Origin: Bimuria novae-zelandiae CBS 107.79
Taxonomy: Eukaryota > Ascomycota > Dothideomycetes > Pleosporales > Didymosphaeriaceae
Direction of reading: 5' to 3'
Assembly: GCA_010015655.1 (NCBI GenBank)
Contig: ML976719.1
Span: forward strand, 426,249 to 442,658
Length of the DNA stretch: 16,410 nucleotides
The position numbers and the translations under genes were made by a program. Below the pieces are notes generated by a model, which saw only the letters and a list, made by a program, of their open reading frames with translations, had not been told where the DNA came from and did not search any database. This document shows, piece by piece, positions 8,026-15,834 of the stretch (its first letter is position 1; each line of letters starts with the position of its first letter).

Positions 8026-9908
8026 TTAATTAAAAGTAGCCTGTATACTATATATAAAATAGAGCTCTCTTCGCTAACGTCGCTAGCTCTCTACTTAATT
8101 ACCTTCCCTACGCAACCTGTTACGCTCTTTTTACTCTAGATCCTCTTTATACACCTCTACGGCGCCCTCCTTATCGCTCTCTGTAAGTCTATTATACCTG
8201 GATCGCCACTGGATCGCCATTTTACGTAGGCGGAGGAGCAACAGTACTAGTAACTTAAAATGCTATTCTTACACGGTATATAGTATCCCCGCGTTGGACG
8301 GATCCATAAGCATATTAAGATTAATTCTACCACGTCTAACAACGTCGAGGAGTACCTTATTAACTTTATGCACCTTTATAGCTATTACTTACTTTTTTTA
8401 CTAATTAAAAAAGAACTAAGTATAATAAGAAAGCTCTACTTAATTAGTATACGTTAACTTTTATTATGCTAACGCACTTAACGTGCTCCCTAAGCTTATA
8501 AAGGGCGCTATATTTAACGTCTAAAGATACTATTAGTAGCCTAAAACTTAACTCTATACTAATTAACTTATATAGAGCGAGTTAGTAGCGATTACCTTTA
8601 TAAAGTTATCTACATTAAGGTTAGATCTAGCACCTTTTTTAGCCCTCTACGCTAACTTTTCCCTCGCAACTTTCTCCCTAGCTAGCGTTAAGCTTAGTCG
8701 TATATTATTATGCGGCTCCTTAACTATACACCTGCCCTTTATTATATCTCGCGCCTATGCCGCCACTATAGTGCTGCTCGCTAGGTAGTGATTCTCGAAC
8801 CGATTAGGTTGCCCAGGCGTACGTTTAACCCAGCACACGTACGGATAGTTGCCATAGTGGGTATCCTGGCATCGCCATTTATCGCGTATCGCGACTATAG
8901 GGCCCTCGCCGACGGTAGTATACGCAAGGACGTCTGGCAGGTTATGTAACTAACAATAAGTTACGGTAAGTCGCGGCGGAGAGCTCTAAGAGCTCTAAAT
9001 ACTCTGTAAGCTAAATACCCCCCTATTACGCGTCCTACTATTTTAGCTAGTTTCTAGCTCCGCTAGCGTTAAATTAAAGTTAACGTAAGCTACCTTAGTA
9101 ATAGACTCCTCCTTTAACTTATACGCGCGCTCGACGACCTGCATAAACGCGACACTATTACTATACTTAAGAGACTACGCAAGTCTTTGTCGCTTAGGTA
9201 CCCGTAGTGTATATATAACTATAGTTAAATTTTTTACTACTATTTTAATAGGCGGAATTAACTATGCTAGGTCTTATATAACCTTGTCTACCCAGTGCCA
9301 GAGCTCTGCGTAGAAGTACGTACGTATTATTATTTTAGTATTAAATTTAGTTTTAACTTCCTCCTTTCGTAGGAACGCACGCCAGCGGCAGGTAATATAT
9401 AGCTTAACTTTATATAATTCTAATAATTTATTAAGTACCCTATTATTACGATTTTAGCTATTATCGTTAATTTCTAGCATAACTTCTAGCGGCGTTAGTG
9501 CGTTAACTTTAAAAAAAATTAATAAATTCTCGTTATTATTAAATACCCCCTATTACGCGATTGCTTACGCTTATCGTCGCCCTTATCGCTACTAACATTA
9601 TTAAATACCCCCCTATTAGGCGATTGCTCGCGCGCGGAGTTTTCTAGCAACATAGGCTTCTAAGCTAACTAAAGTTTTTTGTCCTTAGGGTAATTATTAA
9701 TATATATATTAACGTTGTCCTTAACACTATTGTCCTCTGGCAAAGGTCCTTCCTCCTTTATAGGTCCTTCCTTTTCTATGCCTGTAAATTGTATAACGCG
9801 CAGGGGCGCCCTTGTTAGTAGGGTCTTTTTTTATGCCTTGGCCTTCCTCGGAGGGTTGCGGCCAGCGTCAAACACCTTTGAAACCTTCCTTTTTCGAGTA
9901 CTCGGCAT
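8026..9908 (-). pseudogene. Second gene of element F, long degenerate ORF of unknown function
   Basis: Reading back from ATG 9908-9906 (MPSTRKRKVSKVFDAGRNPP, a basic start) a frame can be followed for roughly 600 codons to about 8026, with many TAG/TAA stops and one frameshift at a G run (9546-9550). Coding character is clear in parts: VEVYKEDLE and KERNRLRREGN near the end, and DKWRC...YPYVCWV...FENHYL at about 8880-8790. The latter looks like a Cys/His cluster in which an expected second Cys may have become Tyr (TGT to TAT). It resembles C-x4-C-x6-CW patterns I associate with uncharacterised fungal proteins, so metal or nucleic-acid binding is possible but unproven. Short NRGVF repeats lie in the N-terminal half. 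It lies inside the terminal repeats, facing the transposase, so it travelled with F. I cannot name a function. Confidence 0.6.
9011..9628 (-). repeat. Short repeats coding NRGVF in the second gene of F
   Basis: A motif reading AATAGGGGGGTATTT on the minus strand occurs at about 9012-9030 and 9602-9620, with a one-G-shorter version at 9540-9558 (the frameshift) and a diverged one near 9434-9450 (NRVLN). The two at 9540-9628 extend to about 28 bp each with a shared flank GCGATTGC. They encode (S)RNRGVF- or SPNRGVF-like peptides, so they may be a protein repeat rather than a DNA element. Confidence 0.5.
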
Positions 9909-10066
9909 GATACATTCGCTATAGGCGACTTACCGCCTATTTATACCTCCTAGTAAGTTAATTTTCCTCTATTACATTGTCTCTTATACAAATTTTGTAT
10001 GTGAGGTGATAAAGGCGGGGAAGCGATTACCTAATAAGCGTGCAGCCACTCAGAAGCTTGCCCTAA

Positions 10067-10089
10067 GTGGGTCGGGACGGTATTTTGCA
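10067..10089. repeat. Terminal inverted repeat of F, right
   Basis: This is the exact reverse complement of 6604-6626, followed by TA at 10090-10091. The second inverted block (10015-10041) lies further in, past a 26-bp spacer that the left end mostly lacks. Confidence 0.9.
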
Positions 10090-10091
10090 TA

Positions 10092-10107
10092 GCATTATAA
10101 CGTGTTT
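10092..10107. other. 16-bp spacer between the flanking TAs of F and E
   Basis: This is the only gap seen between two neighbouring elements with defined ends. It holds TAACGTGT starting at 10098, which equals a TA plus the six terminal bases of the D-type tip, followed by TT and the TA that flanks E. It may be an excision footprint, but it is too short to be certain. Confidence 0.4.
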
Positions 10108-10109
10108 TA

Positions 10110-10160
10110 ACGTGCCCGTGCGCAGTGTGCCCGGATTCACAGTATGCCCCGCAGAACACC
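10110..10160. repeat. Terminal inverted repeat of E, left
   Basis: It pairs with 12167-12217 over 51 bp with few differences. TA at 10108-10109 precedes it. Confidence 0.88.
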
Positions 10161-10261
10161 ACATGCCCAATCTTAAAATGAGGCTGTACAGCGCCACACA
10201 ATAGCTTAATATTAATAGAAATATAGTGTTGTAGTAATTAGATGCTTGCGATTAACTTATA

Positions 10262-12118
10262 CTATCTATATTTTTATAAGAGGTTAACGTTGCGGCCACG
10301 TAATGTAACTTTAGCTAGAGTAGTAAATAGCTTATCTCTAGCTTAAACACTAGCGTAAGCAGCGCCAGCGCATTTTTAACGCTTATTACTTAGTAAGACT
10401 ACTTGTAAGGCTTTACGCTTGCGTTATTAAGCTTATTAAATAGATTTTTTTTAGTATTAAGCTTTAACTTTACGCGCGTGTTTAGCTACTTTCTTAGCTT
10501 TCTCTTACTCTCTAACGTCCTTAAGCCTCTACTTTTCTACACGCTTTTCCTTAAGCTTAACTTAATGCTATAGTTAAGCCTCCTTGCGCTACTTCTTAGC
10601 CCGTGCTTTTTAAAGTTTCTTCTCTATCTTATCTCGCTCCTATACTACTTCTCTAGCTCGAGCTTCACGCAGCTTGCGAGGAGACTAGTAAATAGCGCTA
10701 CTATAATACTTCTAGCGCTATTAAAGATTAAGGGCTTTACCTTTCTTCTTATATTTCTGCTTATAGTAAAGAGCCTCCTTAAAGCCCTTATTCTTATGCT
10801 TTAATAGCTTAATCTATATAAAGAGATAGTAAACGCTAGAACGCAGCTTTCTTGCCTTATACTAATAGCTATTAGTAATAGTAGCTTAAACTAATTAATC
10901 TATCTTTCTCTAATTATAATTAGAGAGCCCTAATAATAAGCTTCTCTTAGCTTCTGGCGTGCTAACAAATCTATAGAGGATAACGTTAGCGTCCATCGGC
11001 CAGATCCTAGTAGCTTTAAAGGCCTTTAATATGAGGCTCTCCGTAAAGGAGGATATCTAGGCGCTCTAGAAGAGTGGGAAGAAGTCTCCTTTCTTAATTA
11101 GAATAAGGCCTTAAGCCTTATATAGATAGTTAGTAAGCTCGTTAGAGTAGGCTTAAGAAAGTGGCTTAAATAGCACTATATTAAGCGGCTAGAGCGTGTG
11201 AGTTGAATAAGGAGGAAGGACTATAAGGAGGATTCTATAGTAATTATAGTAGTTAATAAACTCTATCGTGACATAAGATCTATAGCCATCGAGGATAAGC
11301 AATCGCCATCTCCCTAATTACTACTTTATATAGCGATTAAACACCTGCTTAAGCCAAGCTAGGCCTATGTTATCGTTTAACTAGCCTGTTAGAAATAATA
11401 AGATAAAGACCTTATGTTCTCCTGCCTTAATATCCTCTACCTAACTTAATTATATAGCTCCTTTTTTAGCTGCGTAAATAAGGGCTAGAGGTAGCGAGCT
11501 TCTATTAGCGTAGTAATAGGCTAGAAGTATTAGAAACTTGCGTAATTTATCTTAAAGAGATGCTTAAACCTCCTTCTTCTCTTATTAACGCCTACTAAAT
11601 ATCCTCTTGCTTTTACCTATTAAGCTAATTAAGAAGCCCTTCTTATCTATATTATATATATCTCGAGCCTTAAGGTGATATTTAGTGATCTTTTAATGCA
11701 GTAGCTCGAAGTAGAGATAGTATTTTAACTTAGAATTAGCCAGGTGGCGCGTACGATCCATGGCGATAGTCCACTTTAAGATAAGATAGATCTCGTGCTA
11801 GTTAATAAAGCGAGTAACCTAGCTCTCGCTAAGCTACTGACGGACTACTTTTAATAAGAAATTCCTAATTATCTCCCTTATAGGAGATAGGCCTTGCTTA
11901 TTAAGCTTAGTAATATATCGTACAAGCTCTAACTCCTATTATAGGTTAAAAGCTTGCCTGCTGGCATGCCTAGCATCCCTAGGCCCTGTCACGCCTCTCT
12001 ATCGCCGCCCTAGAGTTGACTGGTCAACGCTATGCTTTTCAGCAACTTCCTTTAATATAAATTATTCTTCTAAACCTCGCGATTTTAGATCCTCAATCGC
12101 CTTATTAATTAGAGCTAT
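10262..12118 (-). pseudogene. Element E transposase (pogo/Fot1 type), full length but RIP-degraded
   Basis: One frame runs from 12118 to TAG at 10264-10262, about 618 codons, with dozens of TAG/TAA stops and no net indel. The codon aligned with the ATG of C and D is ATA (12118-12116), a TpG to TpA change that removes the start. N-terminal KEVAEKHSVDQSTLGRR is the helix-turn-helix; LSPIREIIRNFLLK is the CENP-B/Tc5-like segment. In the core YNIDKKGFLISL and LLILDGYRSYVT keep the first two Asp. The third site reads TL-stop-PLNIVLF, with D to N at 11182-11180. The tail is basic and ends GRNVNLL-stop-KYR-stop. ATRIWPMDANV-like sequence after the core is typical of the group. Confidence 0.88.
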
Positions 12119-12166
12119 AGTCGTGGAGTTATCGCGCGTTAGAGTTGTGGTATTAAGACGCGCGTT

Positions 12167-12217
12167 GGTGTTCTGCGGGGCACACTGTGAATCCGGGCAC
12201 ACTGCGCACGGACACGT
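12167..12217. repeat. Terminal inverted repeat of E, right
   Basis: It pairs with 10110-10160. Two GGGCACACTG modules start at 12178 and 12195, 17 bp apart and joined through AATCC. The tip touches the TA shared with D. Confidence 0.88.
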
Positions 12218-12231
12218 TAACGTGTCCGTGC
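12206..12231. repeat. 26-bp perfect palindrome at the E-D junction
   Basis: The tips of E (GCACGGACACGT) and D (ACGTGTCCGTGC) meet around a single TA, and because both families share the tip sequence the junction reads as a perfect palindrome centred between 12218 and 12219. Confidence 0.9.
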
Positions 12232-12269
12232 ACCCAATGCACGGATTCAGCCAATGCACGCCGAACACC
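12220..12269. repeat. Terminal inverted repeat of D, left
   Basis: It is the inverted partner of 14279-14328. Its tip ACGTGTCCGTGC touches TA 12218-12219. Confidence 0.88.
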
Positions 12270-12362
12270 ATAAACGCTCTATTAGAAATAAGGCTACAGA
12301 ACTACCTACAAATAATATTATTATAAGATTTTCTACTAGGATAGTAAATCGATAGCTGCGAT

Positions 12363-14231
12363 TCATTTGCACTATTTAAATCTATCTAGAAGCTTGACGT
12401 CGCGGCCGCTCCGTGTGGATTTGGTTGGGGCAGTAGATGCGCCCTTTGAGGCCTCCCCAACATCCGTAGTATTAATAACACGTTTCTGACGCTTTCTGCC
12501 CTGTGGAGATGGCTAAGAAGCTTTTCTCTTACTCCTTTAGGATAGTTGTAGAGCCTTTTTAGCGTTATTGGCAGACTTCTGGGCAGTGCGCTGAGCTGCC
12601 TTTTTAGCTCTCTTCTTCTCCTTTGCCTTCTTCGCTGCCTCTCTCGCTACACGCTTTTCTTGCTAAATTTTCTCCTTATATAGCTTAGCTACCTTCTTTA
12701 GCTCTGCTATTTCTACTTTTTAAAGCTACTGCTACTTATCCTTTTGCTCCTTAATTAATTAATAATAACGTGCCTCCCTTACTTTCCTTAGTAATTATAA
12801 GATAGCCCCACTATAATACTCCTAGCGCTATTAAAGGTCTAGAGCTTTACTCTTCTTATTACGCTTCTTCTTAATAGATAGCGCCTGCCTAAGCCTATCG
12901 TTATCATGCTTAAGCAGCTCATTTTCAACAGATAGGTAGTAGAGTAATTAACAAAGCTTTTATATATCCTTGCTACTTTAATCACTCACTATAGAGCGTA
13001 TAAGCCTATCTATCTTTCTCTAGTCATGATCACTAAGCCCTAATGAGGAGCTATTGCCTGATTCTTAATCCTGGGTGAACCTATTAAGGATAGGGTCAGG
13101 ATTAGGTGGCGATATACCTGTGGCTCTAAAAGAGCTAAGGATAGTTAATTCCTTAAAAGAGGCCTTCTACGTATTCTAGAATAAGGGAAAGAAGTCGCCT
13201 TTAGTAATAGAAGCTAGGCCCTAGCTTCTATAAAGGTATCTTAATAGCTCTGCTAAGTAGGCTATTAGTAGAGGCTTGAACATCGCAACATTAAGTAGCT
13301 AAAGTGTATAAGTTAAATAAGGAGGCAGGACAGCAAGCAGGATCCTATTCTAATTATAATAGTTAATAAAGTCTATAGTAACATGAGATCTATGGCCGTC
13401 TATAATTAAAAGTTAATATAATCGTCGAGCCTTCTCTTTTATACAGCGATTAAACACCTGCTTAAGCTAGGTAAGCCCGATATCGTTGTTCGTCTAGCTA
13501 GAGGATAATAAGGTAATAAAGACTTTATAATATCCTGCCTTGATATCCTCTACCCAGCTTGATTGGATGTCCTTGTTGACAGCCTCATAGATAAGGCTTG
13601 GCGGTAAAGCTAATCCATTAGCGCAGATACATGCTAGGAGCGTGATCCACGCGCGATTGCTATCCTAGAGTAATGCCCTAACCTCCTTCTTCTCCCACAT
13701 TCGTCTGCTGAATATCCTCTTTGTTCTACTAACGATACTAATCAGGACACCTTTTTTATCCATATTGTAGATATAACGAGGATCTATGCGATATTAATCG
13801 ATCTTGCTATGTATAAGGTTGAAATAAAGGTAATATTTATCTACTAAATTAGCTTTGTGGCGATTGCTGTCTATGCCGACGGTCCATTACGAGATGAGAT
13901 GAATGCTATGTTAGTTAATAAAGCGGGTAACCTAGCTCTCGCTGACTGGCTCCTTTGCTATCGTCGAGGCAAAATTCTGTATCATCTCTCTAGTAGGAGG
14001 TATATGTCTCTCTGTGAGCCTTTTAATATATCGTACAAGCTCCTGCTCTTGCTGTGGGTTGAGCTTTCGCTGATTGATTGTGTTGGCTGCACGCGTCGCG
14101 GTAACACCTTGGTGCCTTCGTGAGAGTGTAGATCGATTAACACCATATCTGGTAGCAATTTCTGTATATGAAAAATCTTCTCCTGGTTCTCGCGATTCGA
14201 TCTCATCTATCGCAGCTTAAATTGGATCCAT
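12363..14231 (-). pseudogene. Element D transposase (pogo/Fot1 type), full length but RIP-degraded
   Basis: A single frame runs from ATG 14231-14229 to TAG 12374-12372 or TGA 12365-12363, about 620 codons with about thirty TAG/TAA stops and no TGA before the end. The TGA is probably the native stop. Order: helix-turn-helix (SYTEIATRYGVNRSTLSRRH), CENP-B/Tc5-like segment (PPTREMIQNFASTIAKE), then the DDE core with YNMDKKGVLISI and LLIIDGHRSHVT. The third site reads L-stop-LLNVAMF, with D to N at 13292-13290 and the nearby Q and P also changed. The long K/R/E-rich tail (LKKVAKLYKEK, AAKKAKEKKRAKKAAQRTAQ) is probably helical and ends in STRSGRDVKLLDRFK. The core matches C closely, including ATGISPPNPDPIL at the point where C is interrupted. 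Confidence 0.9.
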
Positions 14232-14278
14232 ATTGGTGGAGTTATCGCGTGTTGAAAGTAGGGAGTTTTGACGCGTCG

Positions 14279-14328
14279 GATGTTTGGCGTGCATTGGCTG
14301 AATCCGTGCATTGGGTGCACGGACACGT
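14279..14328. repeat. Terminal inverted repeat of D, right
   Basis: It is the inverted partner of 12220-12269. Modules GTGCATTGGCTG and GTGCATTGGGTG start at 14289 and 14306, 17 bp apart, joined by AATCC. Confidence 0.88.
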
Positions 14329-14338
14329 TATCAATATC

Positions 14339-14369
14339 ACTCAGCGGCGCACATTAGTCAGTGGCGCAC
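14339..14369. repeat. Paired terminal modules of G
   Basis: ACTCAGCGGCGCAC (14339-14352) and AGTCAGTGGCGCAC (14356-14369) start 17 bp apart, the same spacing as in the tips of B, C, D and E. The modules resemble those of A/B (AGTCAGTGCAACAC) but are distinct. Confidence 0.75.
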
Positions 14370-14407
14370 CCCACCAGAATCGCAACGCGCCTTCCACCGC
14401 GCCTGCC

Positions 14408-15820
14408 ATGCCTACAACGCAGCGCGCCCAGCAGGCCTAGAAAGAGGGCAGACTTGCTCTCTTAAAGTAACCCTTTTAAACAAAGCAAATTTTAAGCTGC
14501 TAAAGGGCTACTACTATATATAGCGTCTTAGAAATAACTTTTTATTAACGCGTTAACAGCGCTCTCCTATAAGCTATAGCTAACGCCTAGAAACGTAAGC
14601 TATAGCTATCTAAAGAGTAGGCACTTATTAAGTAGATTCTTAACTTTAACTAACGCGGATTTCTACCCTAGATTATTAACGTATAATAAATAGCTAATAC
14701 TTTACTTATTACCTATAGCTAAGATCCTCTTCCTTAGCTAGTTAGTAAGTACTAGGCGACGCGCTTTGTTAACGCCTAACTAAAGCTCTAAATAAAGTAA
14801 AATAAGAAGTTTAACTTATAGCACGCGCGATATAAGAATCTAGTTATAATTTACGCATAGTTTAAGCTTATAAAGGAGACGTAATAGTTGTATGGTATAG
14901 CTAATATAAATATCTATAACTTTAATAAGACTAGCTTTATAATAGGCGTCGCAGCGACGTTAAAAGTTATTATAAGCTCTAATAGAGTTAGCTAAGTAAC
15001 TACTATCTAGCCTAGTAATTATAAGTAGGTTATAATAATTAAGGAGGTTAATATAGCTAGGTAGGTAATCTTACCCTTTATTATCCTTATAGCTAAGCTT
15101 TACTAAGCTAGCTAGTATTAAGTCTTGCCTGCTAACTAGATAATTACTATTAATAATAAAAGCTAGATAACTAATAAGCTTAGCTTTACCTAGCTTTAGC
15201 ACTTTAATAGCTATACAAGGTTACGTATAGCTAGCACCTATTAACTCCTTATCCTTAATAGCTATAGCAGCTACGCAACGCTAGAATTCGACAAGTACTG
15301 CGCAAAGAATAGTATTATTACGCTCTATATGCTGCCTCATACCTCGCACCTGCTCTAGCCACTTAACGTTGGCTGTTTCTCGCCTCTGAAGACTGCGTAT
15401 AGGCGCCAGGTCCAGGAGCTCGCGCGACAAGGCGTCTTCCACGTCGACAAGGAGGACTTCCTACAGATATACCCAGGCATCCGAGAGATAGTCCTTACAG
15501 AGAAGAATATCCAGGCTGGCTTTTAGGCGACAAGGCTTGTCCCGTTCTGTCTAGATCGCGTCCTATTGTCGCTTACGGTGGTTAGGACGCCGTCCCCGCT
15601 AGCAACGATAGCTAATGCTAAGGCTATATAAACGCTAAAGACGCTATTTATAATTAATTAGCTTTAGTAGCAAGCTCGATATATATAGGACTAAGTTTAT
15701 TATTAATTATAAAGCCTTACTACTTAAGCTATCCGCTGGCTTGCTAAAGTATGTTAATATTCTATATAGTAAACTATAATACTTATAGCTAAGGTTATAA
15801 AGCTTTAGCAGGCTCTTAAG
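14408..15820 (+). pseudogene. Element G transposase (Fot1/pogo, DDE_1 type), RIP-degraded
   Basis: One frame from ATG 14408-14410 (MPTTQRAQQA) can be followed to about 15820, some 470 codons, through many TAG/TAA stops. It is a separate pogo lineage from A-E. A CENP-B/Tc5-like region has RKL, ALIK and RGFLP with ATRFVNA (about 14590-14790). The DDE core follows with all three acidic sites changed: YNFNKTSF (N 14924-14926, next E to K), LLILNSYSSYAT (N 15257-15259) and HLL-stop-PLNVGCF (N 15365-15367). Each fits TpG to TpA. The stretch YRRQVQELARQGVFHVDKED (about 15400-15460) is well preserved and has low RIP. After 15600 the frame continues degraded (AKV, IILIAKVIKL), as expected for the tail. 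The native stop is not seen. Confidence 0.82.
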
Positions 15821-15834
15821 GTGGTTGCAGTTAA

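Larger units (their letters stand above)
6604..10089 (+). mobile_element. Element F: Tc1/IS630-type transposon with two degenerate genes
   Basis: F is 3486 bp, with 23-bp perfect terminal inverted repeats (6604-6626 and 10067-10089) and TA on both sides (6602-6603, 10090-10091). A second inverted block follows inside each end (about 6632-6658 and 10015-10041). About 20 bp between the two blocks is missing from the left end. The left block contains a perfect 8-bp stem, GGCGCTTA/TAAGCGCC (6631-6651). A transposase lies on the plus strand near the left end and a second gene of about 1.9 kb on the minus strand from the right end, so the two genes point towards each other. At about 3.5 kb it is longer than the usual one-gene fungal Tc1-like element (about 2 kb). 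Confidence 0.87.
10110..12217 (-). mobile_element. Element E: complete Fot1/pogo-like transposon
   Basis: E is 2108 bp with 51-bp terminal inverted repeats (10110-10160 and 12167-12217) and TA on both sides (10108-10109 and 12218-12219). The right TA is shared with D. Its terminal modules (GGGCACACTG type) differ from those of C and D, while the tip CACGGACACGT is the same. E is the most heavily RIPed of the pogo copies by my reading, with very frequent stops and a lost start codon. Confidence 0.9.
12220..14328 (-). mobile_element. Element D: complete Fot1/pogo-like transposon related to C
   Basis: D is 2109 bp with 50-bp terminal inverted repeats (12220-12269 and 14279-14328). TA flanks it at 12218-12219 (shared with E) and 14329-14330 (possibly shared with G). 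Its transposase frame matches C closely and serves as the uninterrupted reference that defines the insertion in C. The terminal modules (GTGCATTGG type) are not those of C, so coding and terminal sequences have evolved, or been exchanged, separately. Confidence 0.9.
14331..15834 (+). mobile_element. Element G: Fot1/pogo-type transposon, right end not found
   Basis: G starts at or a few bases after the TA at 14329-14330. Its left terminus (about 14331-14373) has two modules of the type ACTCAGCGGCGCAC, as in the other pogo tips, and the transposase begins about 35 bp further in. RIP damage is heavy from about 14440 to 15280, lighter over 15290-15600, and heavy again at 15600-15820. I searched by eye for the inverse of the left terminus up to 16410 and did not find it. 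The edge near 15,825-15,835 is drawn where TpA-rich sequence stops abruptly, and is approximate. Confidence 0.7.

Noticed and set aside
9715..9924. 69-codon plus-strand ORF
   Set aside because: It is antisense to the start of the second gene of F, where the minus frame has the better coding character.
12062..12271. 69-codon minus-strand ORF with its own ATG
   Set aside because: It joins the N-terminus of the E transposase in frame, but its ATG and first 45 codons or so lie in the D and E tips. It is a read-through of the junction, not a gene.
13857..14123. 88-codon plus-strand ORF
   Set aside because: It is antisense to the D transposase N-terminal region and has no recognisable domain.
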